Origin: Cellulomonas humilata
GTDB taxonomy: Bacteria; Actinomycetota; Actinomycetes; Actinomycetales; Cellulomonadaceae
Length of the DNA stretch: 64,000 nt
Direction of reading: 5' to 3'
Assembly: GCF_013359775.1 (NCBI RefSeq)
Contig: NZ_JABMCI010000041.1
Coordinates: 1 to 64,000 of the forward strand
Part shown: positions 16,772 to 24,793 of the stretch, piece after piece
How the letters are laid out: every line of letters starts with the position of its first letter
Numbering within the stretch: position 1 is the first letter of the stretch
Notes under the pieces: model-generated
What the model saw: only the letters and a program-made list of their open reading frames with translations
What the model was told of the DNA's origin: nothing
Database searches by the model: none
Translations under genes and position numbers: made by a program

Positions 16772-17683
16772 ATGGCCACCACCTTGATGACGCCCCCGAC
16801 GACCTCCCCCGGTCAGCGCGGCCCGTCCGAGAAGAACCGGATGAGCGCCAGCTCCCAGAACCGCCTCGGCAACGTGGTCGTGTTCACCCTGCTCGCCGCC
16901 GGCTCGCTCGTGATGCTCGCGCCGCTGCTGTGGATGTTCACGACCGCACTGAAGACCAAGGTGCAGGTGTTCGCCCTGCCGCCGGTGTGGATCCCGGACC
17001 CGCCGCAGTGGAACACCTTCGTCCGCATGTGGACCGAGGCACCGATCCTGTCGGGCTTCCAGAACAGCCTGATCGTCGCGCTCTCGGTGACGGTGGTCGG
17101 GTCGCTCACGTCCGCGCTGGCCGCGTTCGCGCTGGCCAAGCTGCGGCTGCCCTACAAGAACGCGATCTTCCTCGTCCTGCTGTCCGGGCTGATGGTGCCG
17201 TACCCGACGATCATGATCCCGCAGTTCGTCATGTTCTCCCGGCTGCACTGGGTGGACACCCTGCTGCCGCTGATCGTGCCGCTGCTGTTCGGCAACATCA
17301 TCATGATCTTCTTCCTGCGGCAGTACCTGTCGAGCGTGCCGGACTCCATGATCGAGGCCGCCAAGATCGACGGCGCCTCCTACCTGCAGATCTTCCGCGT
17401 GATGATCATGCCGATGATCCGCCCGGCCGTCGCCGCGCAGTTCATCCTCTGGTTCATGGCGATCTGGAACGACTACCTGGCGCCGATCCTGTACTTGAAC
17501 ACCCCCGAGCGGCAGACGCTGCAGGTGGTCATCGCCAACCTCAACGTGGAGTTCGCGACGCAGCGGGACTACCCGCTGATCATGGCCGCGTCCTTCGTCG
17601 CCCTGCTGCCGATCCTCATCGTGTTCCTCATCTTCCAGCGGCAGATCATCGAGTCCGTCGCGCTCACCGGCTCGAAGGGCTGA
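16772..17683 (+). CDS. CUT1 ABC sugar permease (MalG-like)
   Basis: A 303-residue second permease of the importer. Six membrane segments begin near residue 30. The EAA motif is EAAKIDGASYLQIFRVMIMPM in the last cytoplasmic loop. It follows the MalF-like gene after 29 bp and is followed 4 bp later by the cytoplasmic GH43 gene, so uptake and hydrolysis are co-expressed. Confidence 0.93.
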   Translation: MATTLMTPPTTSPGQRGPSEKNRMSASSQNRLGNVVVFTLLAAGSLVMLAPLLWMFTTALKTKVQVFALPPVWIPDPPQWNTFVRMWTEAPILSGFQNSLIVALSVTVVGSLTSALAAFALAKLRLPYKNAIFLVLLSGLMVPYPTIMIPQFVMFSRLHWVDTLLPLIVPLLFGNIIMIFFLRQYLSSVPDSMIEAAKIDGASYLQIFRVMIMPMIRPAVAAQFILWFMAIWNDYLAPILYLNTPERQTLQVVIANLNVEFATQRDYPLIMAASFVALLPILIVFLIFQRQIIESVALTGSKG

Positions 17684-17687
17684 CCCT

Positions 17688-18953
17688 GTGCTTCCGGAGA
17701 TGCTCCCCGACCCATCACTGTGGGGCGGCCGCCACGCGCACGACCCGACCGCGGTCCGCGACGACGACGGCACGTACTGGCTGTTCTCCACCGACGCGTG
17801 GGCCGACGGGCCGGTGCGGGCCGGCGTGCAGGTGCGACGCTCGGACGACCTGGTGACGTGGGAGTTCCACGGCTGGGCGCTCGACGGCGTGCCGCCCGCG
17901 GGGGCCGACTGGTCCGGTGCCGCCGGGCTGTGGGCGCCCGACGTGGTGCGCGTGGGCGACGAGTGGCGGATGTACTGGTCCGCGTCGACGTTCGGCTCGC
18001 GCACCTCGGCCATCGGCCTGGCGGTCGCGCCGCACCCGACGGGCCCCTGGGAGGACCGCGGGCTGGTGGTGACGAGCCTGCACGACGTCGACGGCCCCAA
18101 CGCGATCGACGCCAACGCGGTGGTCGACGCCGACGGCCGGCACTGGCTGGTCTACGGCTCGTTCTTCGGCGGGATCCACGCGCTCGAGCTGGACCCCGCG
18201 TCGGGTCTGGCCGTCGGCCAGGCCCCGGGGATCCTGCTCGCCCGGCGGCCGCGCAGCGTCGAGGGAGCGGTGGAGGGCGCGTTCGTCCTGCCCCGACCGG
18301 GCGGCGGCTACGCGCTGGTCCTGTCCTACGACTCGCTGTTCTCCACCTATCACGTGCGCGTGGGCGTCTCGGAGTCGGTGACCGGTCCGTACGTGGACCG
18401 CGCCGGTCGCGACCTCACCGATCTCGACGGCGACCCGGCCCTGGTGGGCACCCTCATGCTCGCCGGGCACGCGCTGTCCGGTGGTCGCGCGTGGCTGGCC
18501 CCGGGGCACGCCTCGGTGCTCACCGACGGCGACCGTCAGCTGCTGGTGCACCACGTCCGCGACGCGGGCGACCCCACCCGGCACGAGGTGCAGGTGCGCC
18601 GCCTGGTCTGGACCGCCGACGGCTGGCCGGCGGTGTCGCCGCAGCCCTGGGCCGGCGCCGCGGAGCCCGCCGACGAGCGGCCCACCGACCCGGCCGAGCT
18701 GGCCGGCACCTGGGAGCTGGTGACGTTCGACCAGGCCACCGCAGGCGGCGTCGCCACCCCGCACACCCTGACGATCGACGACGACGTCATCGCGACGATC
18801 CGGTCGCACGGCGACGGGCACTTCACGTCCCGGGCCCTCGAGCTCGTGGTCTTCCCCTCGGTCGACGCCGTGCGCGGCGTGAGCACGCTCTCGTTCGCCG
18901 GGCTCGACGCCGACGGCAACGCGACGCTCGGCACCCGGGTGGTCGAGCCGTGA
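17688..18953 (+). CDS. Cytoplasmic GH43 arabinanase-like enzyme with C-terminal beta domain
   Basis: A 421-residue GH43 enzyme without signal peptide. The propeller begins at HDPTAV with catalytic Asp19; NAIDANAVV and VEGAFVL carry the other two acids. YGSFFGGIHAL and WSASTFGSRTSAIGLA resemble endo-arabinanases. The last 85 residues (from ELAGTWELV) look like the lipocalin-like C-terminal domain seen on arabinanases. It probably trims imported arabino-oligosaccharides. The start is GTG four bases after the permease stop; an ATG 12 bases later is possible. The stop overlaps the next gene's GTG. Confidence 0.88.
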   Translation: MLPEMLPDPSLWGGRHAHDPTAVRDDDGTYWLFSTDAWADGPVRAGVQVRRSDDLVTWEFHGWALDGVPPAGADWSGAAGLWAPDVVRVGDEWRMYWSASTFGSRTSAIGLAVAPHPTGPWEDRGLVVTSLHDVDGPNAIDANAVVDADGRHWLVYGSFFGGIHALELDPASGLAVGQAPGILLARRPRSVEGAVEGAFVLPRPGGGYALVLSYDSLFSTYHVRVGVSESVTGPYVDRAGRDLTDLDGDPALVGTLMLAGHALSGGRAWLAPGHASVLTDGDRQLLVHHVRDAGDPTRHEVQVRRLVWTADGWPAVSPQPWAGAAEPADERPTDPAELAGTWELVTFDQATAGGVATPHTLTIDDDVIATIRSHGDGHFTSRALELVVFPSVDAVRGVSTLSFAGLDADGNATLGTRVVEP

Positions 18954-19606
18954 GCAGCCTGCCGACGACGCACGACGACCTGGCGGTCGGCGGCTGGGCC
19001 GGGCGTGTCATGGTGTTCTTGCGCGTGGGCACCCAGCTGGTCGCGGTGAACGTGCTCGTCGCCCTCGGCACTCTCGCCGGCGGGATCGTCCTGGGCGCCT
19101 ACCCGGCTCTCGGCGCGGGCGGCTCGGTGCTGGCCAGGCTGGCCGGCGGGACCCCGTCGGAGCACCTCTGGCAAGAGTTCTGGGCCGCGTACCGGGCAGG
19201 CTTCCGCCGGCTCAACGTGCTCGGCGCACCGCTCACGGTCGGCTTCCTGCTGGTGGCGCTCGACGCGTCCGTGCTCGCCGCCGCGTCCGCGGGGCCGGTG
19301 CGAGCCGTGCTCCTGGTCGGCCTCGTCGCGATGACCGCCTACCTGGTCGTCGCGCTCGCCACGCTGGTGCCCGTCGCCCGCAGGTACGAGGACGTCCCGG
19401 CGACGCGCACGTGGCGGTTCGTCGCCGTCGCGCCCCTGCTCTCCCCGCTGACGGGCCTGGCCGTGCTGGTCGCGTTCGCGGTGCTCGCGGTCACGTTCAC
19501 CTACGTCACCGTGCTGCTCCCGCTGGTCGGGCTCAGCCTGCCCCTGCTGGTCAGCGGGTGGCTCGTCGACCAGCGGCTGACCACGCTCGACGCTCGCGCA
19601 GCCTGA
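18950..19606 (+). CDS. DUF624 (YesL-like) membrane protein
   Basis: A 218-residue membrane protein with about five hydrophobic segments, of the DUF624/YesL family found next to CUT1 sugar importers in Firmicutes and actinobacteria. The conserved first segment (VNVLVALGTLAGGIVLGAYPA) and the short cytoplasmic WQEFWAAYRAGFRR stretch are visible. The molecular role is unknown; assistance to the importer is usually assumed. It overlaps the GH43 stop by four bases and ends six bases from the stop of the convergent LacI gene. Confidence 0.85.
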   Translation: MSSLPTTHDDLAVGGWAGRVMVFLRVGTQLVAVNVLVALGTLAGGIVLGAYPALGAGGSVLARLAGGTPSEHLWQEFWAAYRAGFRRLNVLGAPLTVGFLLVALDASVLAAASAGPVRAVLLVGLVAMTAYLVVALATLVPVARRYEDVPATRTWRFVAVAPLLSPLTGLAVLVAFAVLAVTFTYVTVLLPLVGLSLPLLVSGWLVDQRLTTLDARAA

Positions 19607-19612
19607 GCCCGC

Positions 19613-20677
19613 TCACGACGCGACCGGAGCGACCCCCGTCGCCTGCTCGCCCAGCGTCGACTCCCGGCCGATGATCTGGAAGTCCGTGATGACCCGCTCG
19701 AACGGGCGCCCGGGCTCGACCTCCTCGATGCGCGCCAGCAGCAGGTCGACGGCCGTCGTCGCGATCTGCACGCGTCCGGGCGCCACCGTGGTCAGGGTCG
19801 GGGAGGAGTACGCGGTCTCCTCGATGTCGTCGAAGCCGATGACGGCGATCTGCCCGGGGACGTCGATCCGGCGCGCGTGCAGCACGTGCAGGGCACCCAG
19901 CGCGAGGGCGTCGTTGAGGCCGAACACGGCGTCGATCTCGACGCCGGAGTCGAGCAGCCGGTTCATGGTCTCGGCACCCGTGGCGCGGTGCCACAGGCCC
20001 GCCTCGCCGATGAGCGCGGGATCCACCGGGATGCCTGCCTCCTCGAGCGCCTGCCGGTAGCCCTGCACGCGCAGCGCGGCGGAGCCCACGGTCTCGCCCT
20101 CGTGCGCACCGATCACGGCGATGCGGCGCCGCCCGAGGTCCAGCAGGTGCTGGGTGGCCGCACGGGCCGCCTCGATGTTGTTCATGGTGACGTGGTCCGC
20201 GGGCCCGCCGAAGATGCGCTCGCCGAGCAGCACCATGGGGTAGTCGACGCGCAGCACGTCGGCGTCCTGGGGACCGAGCTCGAGCGGCGAGAAGATCAGG
20301 CCGTCCGTGAGGTGCCGGCGCTGCCCGGAGAGCACCTCGAGCTCGCGCTCGCGCACCGACCCGGTCTGCTCGATGAGGACGGTCAGCCCCCGCGCCTCGG
20401 CCGCCCGGATGACCGAGTCCGCCAGCTCCGCGAAGTACGGGAGGGACAGCTCCGGCACCGCGAGGCCGATGATGCCGGTCTTCCCGCGACGCAGGTTCCG
20501 CGCCGAGATGTTGACCTGGTAGCCGAGGTCGGCGATGGCCTTCTCCACCCGCTCCTTGGTGGCCGGGCGGATGTACTGGTAGCCGTTGACCACGTTGGAG
20601 ACGGTCTTGATGGACACCCCTGCCCGCGCCGCGACCTCGTGCATCGTCACTGCGGTACCGCGTCTGGCCGAGCTCAT
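19613..20677 (-). CDS. LacI-family regulator of the arabinan cluster
   Basis: A 354-residue LacI/GalR protein. The HTH is TMHEVAARAGVSIKTVSNVVNGYQYI (about residues 10-35), with a hinge helix near residue 55 (ISARNLRRGKTG), then a periplasmic-binding-like ligand domain. It lies downstream of GH127 on the same strand and convergent with the importer operon. The three identical dyads in the cluster fit a LacI protein. It is probably a repressor released by arabinose or an arabino-oligosaccharide; ligand and mode are inferred. An alternative start is the ATG before HEVAARAG. Confidence 0.9.
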   Translation of the reverse strand: MSSARRGTAVTMHEVAARAGVSIKTVSNVVNGYQYIRPATKERVEKAIADLGYQVNISARNLRRGKTGIIGLAVPELSLPYFAELADSVIRAAEARGLTVLIEQTGSVRERELEVLSGQRRHLTDGLIFSPLELGPQDADVLRVDYPMVLLGERIFGGPADHVTMNNIEAARAATQHLLDLGRRRIAVIGAHEGETVGSAALRVQGYRQALEEAGIPVDPALIGEAGLWHRATGAETMNRLLDSGVEIDAVFGLNDALALGALHVLHARRIDVPGQIAVIGFDDIEETAYSSPTLTTVAPGRVQIATTAVDLLLARIEEVEPGRPFERVITDFQIIGRESTLGEQATGVAPVAS

Positions 20678-20735
20678 CGCGTTCTCCCGATCCGTCCGTA
20701 CCTCGTCGAGGGCCAGGGTGGCAGACCCGACCCGG

Positions 20736-22679
20736 TCACGGGTGCTCCGCCACGGGTAGCCACACCCGCATCGCCCCAGGTCCGCGGCTTCCCCACCGGT
20801 GGTAGGGCACGGCCCGCAGCGTGACCCGGCCGGTCGCAGGAGCCGGACTGGCCGTCCCGACGACCCCCGCGGACGCGGCGCGGTACAGCGGCCCGCCCGT
20901 CGCGGGTCGGTGGACCGCGACGGCCTCGACCGTGACCAGCGCGTCGACACCCGCCACGGGAGGCGCCGCGGTCAGCGGGCTGCCCGGCACCAGGGCGAGG
21001 TCCTCGAGCACCACCCCGGACGGCAGGCCGGCCTGCTCGACGCAGTAGACGACGGGTCCGCGGCGCAGCGCCACGCAGCCGCGCACCGCGTCGACGCGCG
21101 GGTGCGCCGCCACAGCGACGACGGGCATCGGCAGCTCGAGCTCGACCCGGCGCACCGGACCGGCCACGCGGGCGTAGCCCCGCTCGACGACGACGTCGGT
21201 GACCGTTCCGTCGACGACGAGCCGGACCGCCGCAGCGTCCGCCCAGGCCGGGATCCGCAGCGCCAGGTCCTCGGTCAGACCGTCGGGGCCGGCGTCGACC
21301 ACCACGCGGCCGTCCCACGGGTACTCGGTGCGGACCCGCAGCACGCCCGACCCCACGGCCACGTCGGCGTCCGCGTACAGGTGCAGCTGCACCCCGTTCT
21401 CGTCGCGCGTCGCCACGTAGCCCTGGAGGGAGGCGACCAGCCGCGCGAGGTTCGGGGGGCAGCACGCGCAGGCGAACCACGGCAGCCGCTCGGCGGGCGC
21501 GAACTCGCTCGAGCCGTCGTGCCCGGTCCGGACCTGGAGCGGGTTGGCGTACAGGAACCCCGTCCCGTCCACCGAGGTCGACCCCGGGATGGCGTTGTAG
21601 AGCGTGCGCTCCATCTCGTCGGCGAACCGGCCCTCGCCCGTGAGCAGCAGCATCCGCCACGCCCACTGGAAGGTCGCGATCGCGGCACACGTCTCGGCGT
21701 ACGCGCGGTCGGGCGGCAGCTCGTAGGGGTCGCCGAACGCCTCGTCCTTGTGCCGCGACCCGGTGCCGCCGGTCACGTACGTGCTGGTCCCCTGCGCCGA
21801 GTCCCACAGCCGCAGGAGGTACGCGAGCAGGTCCGGGTCGCCCGTCTCCGCGACGACGTCCGCGACGCCCGCCGCCAGGTACGCCTGACGCACCGCGTGC
21901 CCGGCCACCTCGGTGACCTCGCGCACCGGCAGGTGGTCCTGGTGGTACGCGGGAGGGAACGGTCCGGACCCGAGCACGCCGGAGCCTCGCAGGTCCACCT
22001 GCCGCCGTGCCAGGTCGAGGTACGACCGCTCGCCGGTGAGCCGGTACAGCTCGACCAGCGCGGTCTCCACCTCGGGATGCCCGCAGTAGCCGTCCTGCCC
22101 GCCCTCACCGAAGCGCGCCACGGCCAGGTCCGCGAACCGGCGTGCGACGTCGAGCAGGTCGGTGCGGCCGGTGGTCCGCGTGCGCGCCACGGCCGCCTGC
22201 ACCAGGTGACCGAGGACGTACAGCTCGTGCCCCCAGCGCAGGTCGGCGAACACCTCGTCGCCGCTGTAGAGCGTGTGCAGGTAGCCGTCGTCGCGCTGCG
22301 CCGCGGTGAGCAGGTCCACCAGCTCGCGGGTCACGCCCTCCCACGGCTGGTCCGCCGGCAGCCTGCCGGCCTCCCACGCGAGCGCCTCGAGCGTCTTGTA
22401 GACGTCCGAGTCGACGAAGTTGAAGCCCCGGTGCGGCGCCTCGGAGGGGACCACCAGCCGCCGGAAGTTCTCGATCGTGCCCGCGTCCTCGAGCTGCCGC
22501 AGGACGTGCGGGAGGGTGGCGTCCCGGTTCAGCGACTGCCAGCGCCCCAGGAACGAGCCCGGGTCCAGGGTCACGGCGTCGAACGGGAGGGGGGTCCGGA
22601 GCACGACCGTGGCGCGGGGCACCGTCGGGCCGCCCGTGGTCGGACCGTCCATGGTCGGACCGTCGATGGTCGGCGCCAT
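20736..22679 (-). CDS. GH127 beta-L-arabinofuranosidase
   Basis: A 647-residue cytoplasmic GH127 enzyme, expected to release L-arabinose from beta-L-arabinofuranosides (as Bifidobacterium HypBA1 does from hydroxyproline-linked arabinan). The (alpha/alpha)6 barrel carries YAETCAAIATFQWAWRM, with the catalytic-site Glu and a zinc-ligand Cys, and FACACCPPNLARL, with the Cys pair including the proposed nucleophile. GHPEVETALVELYRLTG is also typical. The ATG before APTIDG has AGGAG seven bases upstream. The first ~20 residues derive from three 15-bp tandem repeats. The dyad at 22715 precedes it. Confidence 0.9.
   Translation of the reverse strand: MAPTIDGPTMDGPTTGGPTVPRATVVLRTPLPFDAVTLDPGSFLGRWQSLNRDATLPHVLRQLEDAGTIENFRRLVVPSEAPHRGFNFVDSDVYKTLEALAWEAGRLPADQPWEGVTRELVDLLTAAQRDDGYLHTLYSGDEVFADLRWGHELYVLGHLVQAAVARTRTTGRTDLLDVARRFADLAVARFGEGGQDGYCGHPEVETALVELYRLTGERSYLDLARRQVDLRGSGVLGSGPFPPAYHQDHLPVREVTEVAGHAVRQAYLAAGVADVVAETGDPDLLAYLLRLWDSAQGTSTYVTGGTGSRHKDEAFGDPYELPPDRAYAETCAAIATFQWAWRMLLLTGEGRFADEMERTLYNAIPGSTSVDGTGFLYANPLQVRTGHDGSSEFAPAERLPWFACACCPPNLARLVASLQGYVATRDENGVQLHLYADADVAVGSGVLRVRTEYPWDGRVVVDAGPDGLTEDLALRIPAWADAAAVRLVVDGTVTDVVVERGYARVAGPVRRVELELPMPVVAVAAHPRVDAVRGCVALRRGPVVYCVEQAGLPSGVVLEDLALVPGSPLTAAPPVAGVDALVTVEAVAVHRPATGGPLYRAASAGVVGTASPAPATGRVTLRAVPYHRWGSRGPGAMRVWLPVAEHP
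22624..22668. repeat. Three 15-bp tandem repeats in the 5' end of the GH127 gene
   Basis: Three adjacent 15-bp units (the last two differing at one base, GTCGGACCGTCSATG) encode the imperfect TxDGP / TTGGP repeat at the protein N-terminus. The segment lies before the conserved domain, so copy number may vary without harm. Confidence 0.7.
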
Positions 22680-22714
22680 GATCGGACTCCTGGTGGCGTG
22701 GGACACAGGGAAAC

Positions 22715-22730
22715 TCTACATCGTTGTAGA
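22715..22730. promoter_or_regulatory. LacI-type operator, arabinan regulon, site 3
   Basis: Third exact copy of TCTACATCGTTGTAGA, 35 bp before the GH127 start and thus in its promoter. With sites at 14117 and 14216 it ties GH127 and the downstream lacI gene to the importer and GH27-GH51-GH43 operons. Confidence 0.75.
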
Positions 22731-22750
22731 AGTCGAGTCCCGGAAACACG

Positions 22751-22776
22751 TCGGGCCCGGCAGATGCCGGGCCCGA
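22751..22776 (-). terminator. Terminator downstream of the bS22 gene
   Basis: A perfect 11-bp stem TCGGGCCCGGC / GCCGGGCCCGA with loop AGAT lies 34 bp after the bS22 stop and just before the GH127 operator. It isolates the ribosomal gene from the arabinan unit. Confidence 0.75.
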
Positions 22777-22810
22777 ACGTCGGAGCAGGCGACCTGACGG
22801 CCGCCCGGGC

Positions 22811-22909
22811 TCACTTCTTGTTGCGACGCTGGTGACGCGTCTTGCGCAGCAGCTTGCGGTGCTTCTTCTTGGCCATCCGCTTGCGGCGCTTCTTGATGAC
22901 GGAGCCCAT
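22811..22909 (-). CDS. Small ribosomal protein bS22 (AURKAIP1/COX24 domain)
   Basis: A 32-residue, extremely basic protein, MGSVIKKRRKRMAKKKHR then KLLRKTRHQRRNKK. It matches the actinobacterial AURKAIP1/COX24-domain peptide that mycobacterial ribosome structures show as the extra small-subunit protein bS22. The ATG has GAGGACC in front. A longer upstream frame contains no family sequence. In M. tuberculosis it lies next to an excisionase-like HTH gene and proC (Rv0500-Rv0500B); here the HTH neighbour is kept but proC is 25 kb away. Confidence 0.9.
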   Translation of the reverse strand: MGSVIKKRRKRMAKKKHRKLLRKTRHQRRNKK

Positions 22910-23065
22910 GGGGTCCTCACTTCGCTTCCGATGGAGGCCCGGCGACGGGCCGTTCTGGTGGTCGATCGACGCGTAGAAGAGACCGAGTGCAATCGAGTCG
23001 CCCACGCACGAACAAAGTCCGAGGCTCTACCTTACGCGATCCGGAGGGTCCCGAACGACGCGGAC

Positions 23066-23101
23066 GAGGTTCAGGCCGAGGTTCAGGAGGATGTTCAGGA
23101 G
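23066..23101. repeat. Three 12-bp tandem repeats at the HTH gene end
   Basis: Units starting at 23066, 23078 and 23090 share GAKGTTCAGG at a 12-bp period. The HTH stop codon (TGA on the minus strand) lies in the last unit, so the repeat covers the gene end and its 3' flank. Confidence 0.6.
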
Positions 23102-23313
23102 GATCGGCGGTCCTGCTCGCGGGCCTCGACGGCGGGCGAGGTGGCCAGGTAGTGGTCCAGCGCATCCTGCGGGACACGGAACGACCGGCCGACGCGGACA
23201 CCGGGGAGCTCGCCGGAGTGCAGCAGGCGGTACACGGTCATCTTCGAGACGCGCATGACGTCGGCGACCTCGAGGACCGTGAGGAATCGCGTGCGGCCGG
23301 GCTGGTCGCTCAT
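23095..23313 (-). CDS. Excisionase-type helix-turn-helix protein
   Basis: A 72-residue MerR/excisionase-fold DNA-binding protein: FLTVLEVADVMRVSKMTVYRLLHSGELPGVRVGRSFRVP, residues 10-48. It resembles the conserved actinobacterial protein adjacent to bS22 (Rv0500A-like), not a phage excisionase; no integrase or attachment site is seen. The ATG before SDQPGR matches the family start. Cellular role is unknown. Confidence 0.88.
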   Translation of the reverse strand: MSDQPGRTRFLTVLEVADVMRVSKMTVYRLLHSGELPGVRVGRSFRVPQDALDHYLATSPAVEAREQDRRSS

Positions 23314-23412
23314 GTGGTCATCCGTTCCGCCCGGCGCGCGGCGGGCCCGCGCACCCACCCTGCGGGTGCTGGATCAGAGTAGTGGCCTCTGGGACGCGTG
23401 GGATAGAGGGGA

Positions 23413-23434
23413 CACCTGGGACGTCGCCCGGGTG
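23413..23434 (-). terminator. Hairpin downstream of acuC
   Basis: CACCTGGG and CCCGGGTG form an 8-bp stem (one G-T pair) around ACGTCG, starting 11 bp after the acuC stop on the minus strand. Likely terminator. Confidence 0.55.
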
Positions 23435-23444
23435 GCCCAGCGGG

Positions 23445-24632
23445 TCAGTCGTGGTCCGGGTCCAGCCCGAGCGAGGGGAACACGGCCGCACGGGTGGCCC
23501 GGATGGCGCGGTCGACGTCGTCCCCCGGGTCGTACCCGCTCGCCCACGGGCTGAACCTCGCCTCCCGGTCGTCGGTCATGCGGTCCGGACCGAGCCGCCC
23601 GTACCGCTCCCGCACGAGGGAGCGCCACTCGTCGGGGACCTCGGTGCTGGGGTCCACCGGGTGGTGCGTCGCGATGCCGAGCAGGTGCGTCCACGACCGC
23701 GGCACCACGTCGACCACGGCGTAGCCGCCGCCCCCGAGCGCCAGCCAGCGGCCGCCCGCCACCTCGTGCGCCAGGTCGTGCAGCAGCTCCGCCGCGCGCC
23801 GCTGGCCGTCCAGGCTCACCCGCAGGTGCGTGAGCGGGTCGAGCAGGTGGGTGTCGCAGCCGTGCTGGGTGACCAGCACGTCCGGCGCGAACTCGCGCAC
23901 CACCGCCGGCACCACCGCGTCGATGGCGCGGAGCCAGCCGGCGTCGCCGGTGCCTGACGGCAGCGCGACGTTCACGGCTGTGCCCTCCGCGCCCAGCCCA
24001 CCGGCCTCGCGCGCGTGGCCGGTGCCCGGGAACAGCGCGTGGCCGGTCTCGTGCAGCGAGACGGTGAGCACCCGGGGGTCGTCCCAGAACACCGCCTGGA
24101 CGCCGTCGCCGTGGTGCGCGTCGATGTCGACGTAGGCCACCCGCTGCGCCCCGGCGTCGAGCAGCGCCACGATGGCCACCGCCGCGTCGTTGTAGACGCA
24201 GAACCCCGACGCCGACGACCGCATCGCGTGGTGCAGGCCACCCGTCACGTTGACGGCGTGCTCGGCGCGGCCCTCCCAGACGGCGAGCGCCGAGTCGACC
24301 GACCCCTGCACCACCATGGCGGACGCCTCGTGCATGTGCGGGAAGACGGGGTCGTCGTTGGAGCCCAGCCCGAAGGACAGGTCGGGGGTGCCGTCGGCGG
24401 ACGCCCGGTGCACCGCGGCCACGTAGGCGGGGTCGTGCACGGTCTGGAGGAGCTCGTCCGAGGCCTCCTGCGCTCCGACCAGCTCCACGTCCGGCCCGGT
24501 CAGCAGCCCGAGGGCCTCGGCGAGCCGGATGGTCAGGTCCAGGCGCTCCGAGGTCATGGGGTGCCCGTGGCCGAAGTCGTACGCGAGCATCTCGCGCGAC
24601 CAGACCACGCGCACGGGTGCCGACGACGTCAT
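23445..24632 (-). CDS. acuC: Acetoin utilisation protein AcuC (class I HDAC-like deacetylase)
   Basis: A 395-residue arginase/deacetylase-fold protein, a zinc-dependent deacetylase related to B. subtilis AcuC, which deacetylates acetyl-CoA synthetase. The active-site motifs are present: GGLHHAM, DIDAHHGDGVQ, HETGHALFPGTGH and LALGGGGY. The ATG before TSSAPVRVVW begins the domain; an upstream frame adds unrelated sequence. It is divergent from trkH. The target is not encoded nearby. Confidence 0.9.
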   Translation of the reverse strand: MTSSAPVRVVWSREMLAYDFGHGHPMTSERLDLTIRLAEALGLLTGPDVELVGAQEASDELLQTVHDPAYVAAVHRASADGTPDLSFGLGSNDDPVFPHMHEASAMVVQGSVDSALAVWEGRAEHAVNVTGGLHHAMRSSASGFCVYNDAAVAIVALLDAGAQRVAYVDIDAHHGDGVQAVFWDDPRVLTVSLHETGHALFPGTGHAREAGGLGAEGTAVNVALPSGTGDAGWLRAIDAVVPAVVREFAPDVLVTQHGCDTHLLDPLTHLRVSLDGQRRAAELLHDLAHEVAGGRWLALGGGGYAVVDVVPRSWTHLLGIATHHPVDPSTEVPDEWRSLVRERYGRLGPDRMTDDREARFSPWASGYDPGDDVDRAIRATRAAVFPSLGLDPDHD

Positions 24633-24793
24633 GGGCTCACCGTCGCACCCGACGCCCCTGCTGTCGATCCGACCTGCCTGTGGCGGTCGCGCGCCGGTCG
24701 TGCGCCTGCCACGTGCCTGTCGGGTCGATCCACACGCCTGGGGCGTGCCAGAGTTGCCCAGTCCGGCAGGCGCCGGCCGGTCAGGGAGGTGTG

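Noticed and set aside
23095-23313. Excisionase-like gene as evidence for a prophage or integrative element
   Set aside because: No integrase, attachment repeat, tRNA or phage gene is nearby, and this HTH family beside bS22 is chromosomal in actinobacteria.
24633-24793. Divergent acuC-trkH intergenic region examined for a riboswitch (for example a c-di-AMP sensing element)
   Set aside because: No convincing conserved core or paired stem set could be recognised by eye; a covariance-model search would decide.
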